From positions 1-64,000 of the forward strand of contig JACPOL010000007.1 of NCBI GenBank assembly GCA_016185065.1: a stretch of 64,000 bases of DNA, written 5' to 3'. Made by a program: the position numbers and the translations under genes. This document shows, piece by piece, positions 17,497 through 26,904 of this stretch (position 1 is the stretch's first letter; every line of letters starts with the position of its first letter). The notes beneath the pieces are model-generated. The model searched no databases and was not told the DNA's origin. It saw only the letters and a list, made by a program, of their open reading frames with translations. The stretch is from Chlamydiales bacterium. GTDB lineage: Bacteria; Chlamydiota; Chlamydiia; Chlamydiales; Rhabdochlamydiaceae.

Positions 17497-19089
17497 TTAA
17501 CTGAAACGAGGGTCGGGAAGCCTAACCATCGGGCTATAGCCGTAGAAGTTCCTGTAGAGGGTAACGACCGGCAGGACTGTGTAATCGAGCAGCAAGTTAT
17601 AGATCAGGAGGGTGAAATTCGTAAGAAAGATGAAAGGCAGAAAGGTCCAAATTAAGGCTCCAAAAGCCACTCCATACATGAGAGCAGCAAGAGGTTCTAA
17701 AAAGGGAGAGAACTCTGTTAGCCCGCGCGTTGCAGATTCCACCGCTCCTATCGCCTTAAAAAACCAGACCCCCTGCTCGTAGGTATAGCGTGCTGAATAG
17801 GTGTCTCTAAACCAGAGGAAGAAGGGGATCTCTTTTAGCTCTATTCCAGGTTTCAGCCCCATAAAAAGAGAGAATCTTGTGCTGTCCTGCCTGTGAACGA
17901 TATTGAACGGACGGGTCCAGCTATTCCAGATGAACTCTTCTACATGCGACCTGATGCCGCTGCACTGGTGGCGGGCGATAGCTTCTGACAGAATGGCCCT
18001 CTTTTGATTATAACAAAACGTCACCTTGAATGCGCCTGTGGCCAGAACGTCGGGAATTTTCTCAAAATTTGTAAAGCAAAGCTCTAGATTTTTGAGACTA
18101 GCTGGAAGCTCATTAGGAAGAGCGTGTAACAGAGAAAAATCATCGATTCCCGAGCTTAAATAGAGAGTTTTTAAGCATGGAAGCCGAACAACTTCTTTAG
18201 GAAGGATCGAAACTTCATAGCCTGGTCCAAGGTATAGGCTTTCGATCTGCCGCAGCTGCTCAGCATTTGCCTGATCATTTAGCCACTCTCTACGCTCGTT
18301 AACCGTGCGCCTATCATTGGGAAAAATTGCTGGATGGCCCGCTTTTAATTTCTCCCAAAACTTCGTAAAGTTGAGATCCTCTTCCAGCTGCAACTCCACG
18401 CAGCCCTCTTCTTGGCGCTGAAAGCGGTCCTCTTTGAAAAGATTAAGACGCTGCCCTCTAACTTGCCAAAAGAGAAAGTTTTGTCTGGGATGGGCGGCCA
18501 CTCTCTTATGCTGGCTCTTCTCGAGCTCTCCTAAACGCACCAGCGCCCCTTCATGAGGAAATGGATCTCCACCAACTGTGGTGGCGTGAACCTCTTTAAC
18601 TCGCCGAGATAAGCTCGCTTGAATCAGAAACTTTTCAAGTATATGCCAGACGGGATAACGATCTGCTATTGGATCCGGAGCGTATAGCTTTTCAAGAGCC
18701 GCATTCATCTCACCAAAGAAAATTCCCTCTCTAGCGATAGGCACTTCACCCTCATATCTAGCTACCTGTTCGATTAAACAATTAAACTGCTGCACATATA
18801 TCGCATCTAGCCGCGTAGCCAGTCTCTCCTGAATGTAGTATTCAGAAAAAAATTGCGCCTTCAGCCTTGCGACCGCCTGAGGAAAGGACTCTCCTGGATT
18901 CAAGAAGCGGCGGCACTCCTCTTCCATCTTGGCGTTTAGATCTGCGCACTGCATGAGAATCTTGAGGCCCACCTCATCACGCGCAACATGATTCATCGCT
19001 GCGCGAAAAGCCTTGCTTACTCTTGTTAGGGGGATCTCCCTCTCGCAGTAGCTCAGGATGTGCGGCAGCACACTGTCAACATCGTGCAT
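17497..19089 (-). CDS. F-box/LRR-like array protein E (start altered by fusion junction)
   Basis: About 530 residues from the ATG at 19089 (MHDVDSVLPHILSYC); the frame stays open to an ATG at 19173, but that extension is out-of-frame DNA of gene F. F-box-like: VLPHILSYCEREIPLTRVSKAFRAAM. LRR parts include IESLYLGPG, LKTLYLSSG and LKNLELCFTNFEKIPDVL. Then EIPFFLWFRDTYSARY, hydrophobic stretches and YGYSPMVRLPDPRFS. Its first 219 bases of shared sequence (18884-19102) differ at only one position from gene H. It lacks a clear ribosome site; reinitiation after gene F, which stops at 19053, would supply ribosomes. Confidence 0.7.
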   Translation of the reverse strand: MHDVDSVLPHILSYCEREIPLTRVSKAFRAAMNHVARDEVGLKILMQCADLNAKMEEECRRFLNPGESFPQAVARLKAQFFSEYYIQERLATRLDAIYVQQFNCLIEQVARYEGEVPIAREGIFFGEMNAALEKLYAPDPIADRYPVWHILEKFLIQASLSRRVKEVHATTVGGDPFPHEGALVRLGELEKSQHKRVAAHPRQNFLFWQVRGQRLNLFKEDRFQRQEEGCVELQLEEDLNFTKFWEKLKAGHPAIFPNDRRTVNERREWLNDQANAEQLRQIESLYLGPGYEVSILPKEVVRLPCLKTLYLSSGIDDFSLLHALPNELPASLKNLELCFTNFEKIPDVLATGAFKVTFCYNQKRAILSEAIARHQCSGIRSHVEEFIWNSWTRPFNIVHRQDSTRFSLFMGLKPGIELKEIPFFLWFRDTYSARYTYEQGVWFFKAIGAVESATRGLTEFSPFLEPLAALMYGVAFGALIWTFLPFIFLTNFTLLIYNLLLDYTVLPVVTLYRNFYGYSPMVRLPDPRFS

Positions 19090-19102
19090 GGGATGGACCG
19101 CA
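18884..19102. repeat. 219-bp near-identical patch shared with 23525-23743
   Basis: Base-by-base reading shows one difference (C at 18961 against T at the matching site). It covers the 5' ends of genes E and H and stops exactly at their fusion junctions with F and I. The rest of E and H is clearly more divergent, so this is a recent conversion or duplication tract. Confidence 0.9.
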
Positions 19103-20585
19103 AGGTAGCAAGAGGAAAAACAATGAATAAGAGCGGAGTCATCAACACTAAAATAAGAGCGATTTTGACCCATTCATGAAGATTCAGCCTGTGGCCTACT
19201 TCATCAGCAAACCCGAGCAGAGCACGTCCAATTACTCCTCCAACGTACATCACATAAGGGCAGTAGGGAATAGAGAAGGTATCTCTAAACCAGAGAAAGA
19301 AGGGCATCTCGGCTATCTCCTCGCGCCTCATGCCCAGGAGGTGTGGAGCTCCTGGTTCTGGATCTCCGTAGAAACCCCCGTTAAATCCAGCATCGTAAGC
19401 TTCATCAAAATAGTCTGTTAAGTGTGAGGTGATGCCGCTGCAGTGCTTAAGCGCAACAGCTTCTGGCAGAATGGCGCGGCTCTTGTTACCAGTAATCACC
19501 ACACCCGCAGAGATCTCGGCCAGAAGATCCGGAATGCGCGAGAAGTTGGAGCCGCGAATCATAAGAGAACTCAGATTTAAGCCTCTAAGCTCATCGGGAA
19601 GAGTCCGCAGACCAACTCCGTCCAATGCTCTGACACACAGGCCTTTTAAATTGGTGAATTTGCCAATCTCTGGAGGAATCATCCAGAGATTCATAAGCAC
19701 AAGAATAGTGATCTGCTGGAGCCTCTCTGCATTTTCGGGGGCGTTTAGCCATCTTCTTCTTGATGCAGCGATTTCAGCTGGGAAGATCTCGGGATGCCTC
19801 TCTCTTAACTGATTCCAAAAGCTGTTGAAGTTGTCACCCTCTTTATCTTCAAAATCTCTGCAGAGCGTCTCTGTCTGGCGAAAGCGCGCTAGGCTAAAAG
19901 AGTTCTTATTCTCATCCGCATTTGTGTGCTCGGCAAACTCTGCAAAACTATCGGGATGAAGAGAGAGCCTATTTCGTTGACTTAAGTGAAGCTCTCTTAA
20001 AGAGGCAGCAGTTAAATTTAGGCCCATTAGAAACACCTGCTCAGCGCGGCTACGCAAACTTATTTCGGAAGCAAATCTCTCGCCTTTTTCCCTAAGCTCT
20101 GATTTTAGAGCTTCCCGACGCTTTAGTAACGCCGCATCAGCAATCTCTCCCGCTGGCATTTGACAGAGCATGCGAAAGCCTTCATTCAGCTCAGCATGAC
20201 AAATCAGTATTTCGGATTGGGAGATGAACAGTTCAAAAAACATCATTCTTTCTGATAATGAAAAATAGACTTGCAGCCTGCCTGTGTTTATATGTACATG
20301 TCCGCGAAATTCTTCACGGTGTCTCGATGCCGCTTCCTGTACAGACTCTCCGGCATTTATGAAGCGCCTGCTCTCTCGTTCTACCTCCGCTTCGTAGTCG
20401 GAACCTCTCATGAGAATGCGCAGGCCCACATCGATCATGGCTTGATTATTGCTATCCCGAAAGGCGTGATTGACAAGAGAGTGCGACTTCTCCTGGCAGT
20501 AGCTCAGGATGTGCGGCAGCACGCCGTCAACATCGTGCATAGGATGTGGGCGAGAAGCTGCTGTTAGCGCAAGCGTGCTACTCAT
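19053..20585 (-). pseudogene. F-box/LRR-like array protein F, 3'-truncated and fused to gene E
   Basis: 510 residues. It is normal for the family up to MPFFLWFRDTFSIPYCPY and one hydrophobic stretch (IALILVLMTPLLFIVFPL). It then runs out of frame into the start of gene E and ends LRSIPCTMLTVCCRTS. The last 35-40 residues (the NLLLDYTVQPLV..GYSPMVRL end) are missing. The N-terminus MSSTLALTAASRPHP is almost identical to that of gene G. LRR parts: LKGLCVRALDG, LSSLMIRGSNFSRIPDLL. It may still be translated as a shortened protein, so calling it a pseudogene is a judgement. Confidence 0.65.
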
Positions 20586-22162
20586 AGACGCACCATCGGG
20601 CTATAGCCTAGGAGGCTTCTACAGTAGCTTACGAGAGGCTGGACGGTGTAATCGAGGAGGAGGTTAAAGAGAAGGATGGGGAGATCTAACAGAAGATTGG
20701 AAAAGCTGTAGGCGATTACAAGAAAGAAGAGAGCTAATACTTCTAGCAGCTCAGTAAAGCAGCCAGGAAACAGCCTATCTACCCCCATCAGCCAATTCAG
20801 TGCCGTTCTAAGGAGAATCCTCGTCATCGCGGGATAGGGAATTGAGTAGGTATCTCTAAACCAGAGGAAGAAGGGGATCTCCGCCAGCTCCTCGCGTCTT
20901 AGCCCCATAAAGTAGGCAGCTCTTCTGACGCGCTCACCCACAAGAACAGGAAACGACAATACCTCTCTCTCAAAATCTCTGAGATGAGTCATGATGCCAG
21001 TGCAGTGCTGGCGAGCGACAGCTTCTGGCAGAATGGCGCGTCTAGCATTGCCGCCTTTAATCGTCACAGCTGCATGAACCCTAGCTAAGACCTCGGGGAT
21101 AGTTGCAAAGTCTGGGCTTGAAATTTCTAACTCTTGAAAATCTGCCAGCGTCGCTAGTTCGTTGGGGAGGCTGTGCAGATGAATTCCGCTATCTCCGTTC
21201 TCCAATAAACTGAGGCTGGATAGACGTGAAAACCTTCCAATTTCAGGGGGAAGCATCGAGAGGTTATATAGATCAAAACCAGTGATCTGCTGGAGCCTCG
21301 CTGCATTTTCGGGGGCGTTTAGCCACGCCCTTCTCGGCATCGGACGCTCAACGACATTGTCTGGGAAGATCGCGGGATACTTCTCTCTTAATTGATCCCA
21401 CAACTTCATGAAGTTGAGATCCTCTTCATGCTGAAGTTCTACGCAGCGTGTCTCGAGCTCTATGAAACGCACTACGCTGTAGGAGCTCTTGTGCGTTTCA
21501 GTATCTTTAACAAATTCTGCGAGTTTATTCTCATGGATAGAGACTCTCTCTCGCTGACTTAAGTGAAGCTCCCTTAAACACGCTGGGCTCTGCAGATGGT
21601 TGAAGCGCCCCTGAAAAATTCGTTCAGCGCGCACTCTCAAGCTCTCTCTGCTAAGAAAATTCTTAGTTACTTTCGTAATTTTTTCTTTTTGGGCCTGTGT
21701 TTGAGCTGCTCCTGCAGGAGACGCATAAAGCTGCCGGAATAGTTCATTCTCCTCGCCAGCATAGATTAGCGCTCTATCGTCCGGAGGAAGACAGTAGGCT
21801 GTTTGTCTAAAGAGACCCCATAATTCTACTATTTCACGTTCTGAAAAATATGGCCTCATGACGTCCCGATGGACATACCCAAGAAACACCGCACTCTGCC
21901 TCTCGCAAGCTTGCCTTAGAGTTTCTCCTTCATCCATGAAGCGCCTGGAATCACGTTCTACCTGCGCATCGTGGCCTGGATTCTTCATGAGAATCTGAGA
22001 GCCCACCTCTAGCATGGGGTGTGAGATGCTATCTCGAAAAGCGCGGCTGACGCAAGCCAAGGTCTTCTCATGGCAGTAGCTCAGGATGTGCGGCAGCACA
22101 CCGTCAACATCGTGCGTAGGATGTGGGCGAGAAGCTGCTGTTAGTGCAAGCGTGCTACTCAT
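20582..22162 (-). CDS. F-box/LRR-like array protein G
   Basis: 526 residues, a complete member. N-terminus MSSTLALTAASRPHP, then the F-box-like VLPHILSYCHEKTLACVSRAFRDS (about residues 20-45). The helical middle contains the recurring CLRELHLSQRERVS block. LRR parts: ITGFDLYNLSMLPPEIGRFSRLSSLSLLENG and FQELEISSPDFATIPEVL. EIPFFLWFRDTYSIPYPA is followed by two hydrophobic stretches, LLLDYTVQPLVSYCRSLLGYSPMVRL. ATGA overlap with gene F downstream and gene H upstream. It is a good reference copy for judging the truncated members. Confidence 0.78.
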   Translation of the reverse strand: MSSTLALTAASRPHPTHDVDGVLPHILSYCHEKTLACVSRAFRDSISHPMLEVGSQILMKNPGHDAQVERDSRRFMDEGETLRQACERQSAVFLGYVHRDVMRPYFSEREIVELWGLFRQTAYCLPPDDRALIYAGEENELFRQLYASPAGAAQTQAQKEKITKVTKNFLSRESLRVRAERIFQGRFNHLQSPACLRELHLSQRERVSIHENKLAEFVKDTETHKSSYSVVRFIELETRCVELQHEEDLNFMKLWDQLREKYPAIFPDNVVERPMPRRAWLNAPENAARLQQITGFDLYNLSMLPPEIGRFSRLSSLSLLENGDSGIHLHSLPNELATLADFQELEISSPDFATIPEVLARVHAAVTIKGGNARRAILPEAVARQHCTGIMTHLRDFEREVLSFPVLVGERVRRAAYFMGLRREELAEIPFFLWFRDTYSIPYPAMTRILLRTALNWLMGVDRLFPGCFTELLEVLALFFLVIAYSFSNLLLDLPILLFNLLLDYTVQPLVSYCRSLLGYSPMVRL

Positions 22163-23730
22163 AGTCGCACCATCGGGCTGTAGCCGTAATAGCTTCTAAA
22201 GAGGGTCACAACCGGCTGAACGGTGTAGTCGAGCAGCAGATTAAAGAGCAGGATGGGCAGGTTGAGAAGGAAGAGGAGCGGAAAATAGGTTGCACCTAAA
22301 ACTCCCAAATTAACCGTTTCAAGAACGATTGCGAGAGGTTCTAAAAAGGGAGAGTATTCGGTTAATACATGCCTTACGTATTCGACTGCCCTACCCGCTT
22401 TTATGAACCAGATCCCGTTCTGGTAGAAGTAGGGCATAGAGAAGGTGTCTCTGAACCAGAGGAAGAAGGGGATCTCTTCCAGCTCATGGCGTTTAAGTCC
22501 CATGAAGTGAGAATATTCTCTATCTCCGTTGTTATATACGATCTGCGCTGCACGGCCAATTGAGCCCCAGTAGTACTCTCGCAGATGCGTCATGATGCCG
22601 CTGCACTGATGCCGAGCAACAGCTTCAGGCAGAATGGCCCTCTCTGCATTATCATCAAAACTCACCCTGAACGAGCCCGTAGCCAGAACAGCAGGAATCT
22701 CTTCAAAGTGCGTAAAGGAAAATGTTAGGCTTTCGAGACTAGCTGGAAGCTCATTAGGAAGAGCGTGTAACTGAAGAGAAGCATCAATTCCAGAGCTCAA
22801 GATGAGCGTTTTCAAGCATGAGAGCCTAATAACTTCTTTTGGAAGAATCGGAACTGCTCGCGGATGGCTCATTGATAAACGGCTTACCTGTTGCAGCTGC
22901 AGAGCATTTGCCGGATCATTCAGCCACTCTCTACGCTCGTTAACTGTGCGCCTATCATCGGGAAAAATTGCCGGATGAACTATTTTTAATCTCTCCCAAA
23001 AATAGGTCAGGCTGACATCTTCAGCAAGCCGCAATTCCACGCACTGCTCCTCTTGGCCCAGAAAGCGGTCTATTTTGAAGAGGTTAGGATGCTTCCTTTT
23101 TGCTGCGACAAAGAAAAACTCTTGCCTGGGGTGAGCCGCCACTCTCATCTCCTGACTCCGGTGAAGCTGACCTAAACGCACCAGCGCCCCTTCATGGGGA
23201 AATGGATCGCCATCAGCTGCTGCTGCGTGAACCTCTTTAACTCGACGGCATAAGCTCGCCGGAATCAGAAGCTTTTTTAAGATCAGCGTGAAATTATAAA
23301 AATTCCCTGCGCGTGGATCCCATCGATGTAGCTCCTCAAAAGCAGCATTCATCTCACCAAAAAAAAGCCCCAGTCTAGCCACAGGCACTTCACTCTCATA
23401 CCTAGCTACTTGTTCAAAGAGGAGATTAAATTTTTGCACATCTGTAGTTTCGAAATGCTGTGCTAGGCGCGCCTGAGTGTTGTCAGAAAGAAATTGTGCT
23501 TTCAGTCTTGCTACGCCATCAGAGAAGGACTCTCCTGGATTCAAGAAGCGGCGGCACTCCTCTTCCATCTTGGCGTTTAGATCTGCGCACTGCATGAGAA
23601 TTTTGAGGCCCACCTCATCACGCGCAACATGATTCATCGCTGCGCGAAAAGCCTTGCTTACTCTTGTTAGGGGGATCTCCCTCTCGCAGTAGCTCAGGAT
23701 GTGCGGCAGCACACTGTCAACATCGTGCAT
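22159..23730 (-). CDS. F-box/LRR-like array protein H (start altered by fusion junction)
   Basis: About 523 residues from ATG 23730 (MHDVDSVLPHILSYC); a TTG at 23748 is an alternative, with AGGAGG only two bases before it. It is the closest relative of gene E, with the same F-box-like part and the same FDxxQRRTVNERREWLND-type middle (DDRRTVNERREWLND). LRR parts: QLQQVSRLSMSHP, LKTLILSSG, LESLTFSFTHFEEIPAVL. Then EIPFFLWFRDTFSMPYFYQ, hydrophobic stretches and YYGYSPMVRL. Overlaps the truncated gene I by about 14-32 bases in another frame. Confidence 0.72.
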   Translation of the reverse strand: MHDVDSVLPHILSYCEREIPLTRVSKAFRAAMNHVARDEVGLKILMQCADLNAKMEEECRRFLNPGESFSDGVARLKAQFLSDNTQARLAQHFETTDVQKFNLLFEQVARYESEVPVARLGLFFGEMNAAFEELHRWDPRAGNFYNFTLILKKLLIPASLCRRVKEVHAAAADGDPFPHEGALVRLGQLHRSQEMRVAAHPRQEFFFVAAKRKHPNLFKIDRFLGQEEQCVELRLAEDVSLTYFWERLKIVHPAIFPDDRRTVNERREWLNDPANALQLQQVSRLSMSHPRAVPILPKEVIRLSCLKTLILSSGIDASLQLHALPNELPASLESLTFSFTHFEEIPAVLATGSFRVSFDDNAERAILPEAVARHQCSGIMTHLREYYWGSIGRAAQIVYNNGDREYSHFMGLKRHELEEIPFFLWFRDTFSMPYFYQNGIWFIKAGRAVEYVRHVLTEYSPFLEPLAIVLETVNLGVLGATYFPLLFLLNLPILLFNLLLDYTVQPVVTLFRSYYGYSPMVRL

Positions 23731-25246
23731 GGGATGGACCGCAGGCAAGACCTCCTAAGTCGTTAGCGACTTCTGGGTCAAGACCCAGGTTCTCAATGAA
23801 GGAATGGATCGCTTCCAGAGCGTCGAAAAAAAGAATCCCCGGCTGGTAGAAGTAGGGAATAGAGAAGGTGTCTCTAAACCAGAGGAAGAAGGGGATCTCG
23901 CTCAGCTCCTCTCTTATCAAACCCATAAAAACAGGAGATCCTCTATCTTCACCTGTTCGTACAACATCACTCGGACGCTCAAAGATGGCCCAGAAAAACT
24001 CATCCAGATGCGACATGATGCCGCTGCCGTGCATGCGCGCAACAGACTCGGGCAGAATCGCCTGCCTATGATTACCATGAATTTTTACAGTTGCACGAAC
24101 TCTTCCTAGCACCTCAGGAAGGATTCTAAAATAGGCATTATAAATAGATAGCGAATTGAGGTTTGCTAACTCTGCCAGTGCGGCTGGGAGGTTACGGACA
24201 GTTGGAAATACGGCATCGTCACCAGCATCTTCTGGCCAGAGAATGAGCCTGGTTAAGGCTGAAAATCTTCCGATCTCTGGAGGGAGAGTATCTAGACCGC
24301 TAAATGATAAGTGGGTGATGGTTGCCAGTTGCGCGGCATTCGCTGGATCATTTAGCCACGCTCTCTGCGCCTCAACTGTGTCTATCCCATCTGGAAAAAC
24401 TGTCGGATGCTCTTCTCTTAGCTGATTCCAGAACAGTTTTAAGTCGTAATGCTCTTCGAGCTCAAGGCCTACACAGGATCTCTCTGCCCTTAGAAAGCGC
24501 TGTAAGGCAAAAGTGTTCCCTTCACTCCGCGCACTTGCGGCAAATTCTTCTAATCTGTCTGCATCGCGAAAGAGCCCATCTCGTTGGCTTAGGTGAAGCT
24601 CGCGTAAACAAGTAGCCCTCTGCTGATAAGGCGCATCTACGCTTAAATCTAAGCGCCCCTGAAACACCTGCTCTGCGCGCTTACGCAGGCTCATCTCAGC
24701 AGCAAAATCCATAGCAATACCGCGTATCTTGTCTTTTTGCTCCTCGCGAAGCTCCAGCGCCTCCTCATCTTCAATCTCTCCTCCCGGAGTTTGATAGAGA
24801 TTGCGAAACGCTGCATTTATCTGAGCCAGAAATATTACCCTTCTTGTACAAGTTGCATCATCGCGAGTGGCTCCAGGAATAAATGGGAAAATAAGCAGTC
24901 TTAATATCGCCCGCTCTTCAAATGAATAATACTCATCTATCCTGCTTGTATCTTGATCAAGATGATTTAAAAACTCTTCACGCTGTCTCAGCTCAGCTTC
25001 TTGCACAGACTCCCCCGCATTCACGAAGCGTCTGCTTGCGCGCACCATCTGCGCTTCATAGTCTGAAGCCCTCATGAGCATCTGCAAGCCCACCTCTACC
25101 ATGGTGTGCCTGCTAGCTTCGCAAAAGGCGCGGCTAACAAGAGAGAGGGTCTTCTCTCTTGGGCAGAAGCTCAAGATGTGCGGCAGCACACCCTCAACAT
25201 CTTGCATAGGATGCATCACTGTTCTTAATGCTACCTGGCCGGTCAT
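23717..25246 (-). pseudogene. F-box/LRR-like array protein I, 3'-truncated and fused to gene H
   Basis: 509 residues. F-box-like GVLPHILSFCPREKTLSLVSRAFCEAS. LRR parts: ITHLSFSGLDTLPPEIGRFSALTRLILW, LNSLSIYNAYFRILPEVL. The block RTGEDRGSPVFMGL followed by REELSEIPFFLWFRDTFSIPYFYQ is nearly identical to gene J. After NLGLDPEVANDLGG the frame runs into the 5' end of gene H (ending LACGPSHARC). All hydrophobic anchor residues and the GYSPMVRL end, some 75 residues, are lost. If translated, the product would be soluble, unlike its relatives. Confidence 0.65.
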
Positions 25247-26904
25247 AGACGCACCATGGGGCTGTAGCCGAGCAGGCTTCTGCAGTAGGTCACGAGAGGC
25301 TGGATGGTGTAGTCGAGCAGGAGATTGAAAAGAAAAACAGGGACGTCAAACAGATAAACGCAAAGCCCATACAGTATACTTAAAGGCGTGATGGTAAAAG
25401 CTATTAACGGTATAGAGATGCACTCGGGAAGATCCCACTCTCGCATTTGGGTTTCAATCCCATGTGTAGCGACAAAATAAGGAATCCCCAACTGGTAGAA
25501 ATAGGGGAGAGAAAAGGTGTCTCTAAACCAGAGGAAGAAGGGGATCTCGCTCAGCTCCTCGCGTTTCAAGCCCATAAAAACGGGAGATCCTCTGTCTTCA
25601 CCTGTGCGTGCAATATATTCTGGACGTTCAATGATGCCCCAGAAAAACTCTAGTATATGTGTCGCGATACCGCCGCAGTGCTGCAGGGCGACGAATTCTG
25701 GCAGAACGGCGCGCCTCTTGTTGCCAAAAAACTCTACAGTGGCACTCATCCTGCCCAGCACATAGGGGATAGTTTCAAAATCTGCGTTGCTAATCACTAG
25801 CGATTCAAGATTTATAGTGGCTAGTTCGTTAGGGAGGCTCTGCAGACTCTCTGCCTCTCCTTCATGGATATGAAGAGTCGTTAAGTTTTTAAAGCGTCCT
25901 ATCTCAGGAGGAAGAATAGAGAGATCGCTTAACGATAAGAAGTCGATCTGCTCGAGCTGGGCTGCATTTGCCGGATTATTTAACCAGGCTCTCTGCATAC
26001 GGTTATAAACCATAAACACGGGGAAAACGTCCGGATAATCTTCTTCTAGCTGCGACCAAAATTTTTCTAAGTTGTAATTCTCCGCAACCTTAAGATCAAC
26101 GCAGAGCCTTTCTGCCTGCTGAAAACGCGTTAACTTGAAGGAGTCCGCATGTGCCTTGTCAGCTTTTTCAAACTCTGTGAAGAATCTATTTCCATACTGA
26201 CAGAGCCTTGCTACCTGACTCCAGTAGAGCCCTTTTAGGCAGGCTGCGTTCTTTACGTGATGCAGAAGCCTATCTTCCTCGGCTAGTTGAAGCCCACTTG
26301 AGCAAGCTGCACTCAGCGTATAAGGCACATTTAGATGCCCCTGAAATACTCGCTCGGCGCGCGCGCGCAAACTCTGCTCGTAGGCAAAGTTTTTGAACAT
26401 CTCTTTAAGCGCGCTTCTTCGCTGCTCAACTTCTCCTTCGGGAGCCTGATGTAAATTCCGAAATGCCTCATTTAACTCGCCATAGAAAATCAGACATCTC
26501 CTACTAGTGGCGATATTAGAATCAGCGCCCGCCTCTGAGGGGGATTGTTCAATGTATAATCTGAATTCTGTTCGTTCTTTCTGCGAGAAATGCTCTCCAA
26601 GTCTGTCCTCATCTCTTAGATAGATTAAAAACTCTCCCCGCTGCCGCTGCCTAGCTCCCTTTAAAGACTCTCCAGCATTCCTAAAGCGATCTGATGCGAG
26701 GCTCATATGAGCCTCTCCACCTGGAGCTCTCGCAAGAAGCCCATGCCTCTCCTCTGTAATGAGGAGCGAATTAGCGTCCCGAAAGGCACGACTTACAAGA
26801 GAGAGCGTTCTCTCATAGCAAAAGCTCAAGACGTGAGGCAGAATCTCTTCCGTGTCATCAAATATAGGATGAGCTACTGCTCTTGATGCCACCTGGCCGG
26901 TCAT
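25243..26904 (-). CDS. F-box/LRR-like array protein J
   Basis: 553 residues, the longest complete member of the G/K type. F-box-like: EEILPHVLSFCYERTLSLVSRAFRDAN. A 25-residue insertion (about 205-235) doubles the CLRELHLSQ-type block found once in relatives (SSGLQLAEEDRL and CLKGLYWSQVARL). LRR parts: IDFLSLSDLSILPPEIGRFKNLTTLHIHEG, LESLVISNADFETIPYVL. EIPFFLWFRDTFSLPYFYQ, two hydrophobic stretches and LLGYSPMVRL complete it. N-terminus MTGQVASR matches gene I. ATGA overlaps on both sides. Confidence 0.78.
   Translation of the reverse strand: MTGQVASRAVAHPIFDDTEEILPHVLSFCYERTLSLVSRAFRDANSLLITEERHGLLARAPGGEAHMSLASDRFRNAGESLKGARQRQRGEFLIYLRDEDRLGEHFSQKERTEFRLYIEQSPSEAGADSNIATSRRCLIFYGELNEAFRNLHQAPEGEVEQRRSALKEMFKNFAYEQSLRARAERVFQGHLNVPYTLSAACSSGLQLAEEDRLLHHVKNAACLKGLYWSQVARLCQYGNRFFTEFEKADKAHADSFKLTRFQQAERLCVDLKVAENYNLEKFWSQLEEDYPDVFPVFMVYNRMQRAWLNNPANAAQLEQIDFLSLSDLSILPPEIGRFKNLTTLHIHEGEAESLQSLPNELATINLESLVISNADFETIPYVLGRMSATVEFFGNKRRAVLPEFVALQHCGGIATHILEFFWGIIERPEYIARTGEDRGSPVFMGLKREELSEIPFFLWFRDTFSLPYFYQLGIPYFVATHGIETQMREWDLPECISIPLIAFTITPLSILYGLCVYLFDVPVFLFNLLLDYTIQPLVTYCRSLLGYSPMVRL

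Noticed and set aside
19089-19173. N-terminal extension of gene E (MGQNRSYFSVDD...)
   Set aside because: It is gene F coding DNA in another frame with no counterpart in paralogs.
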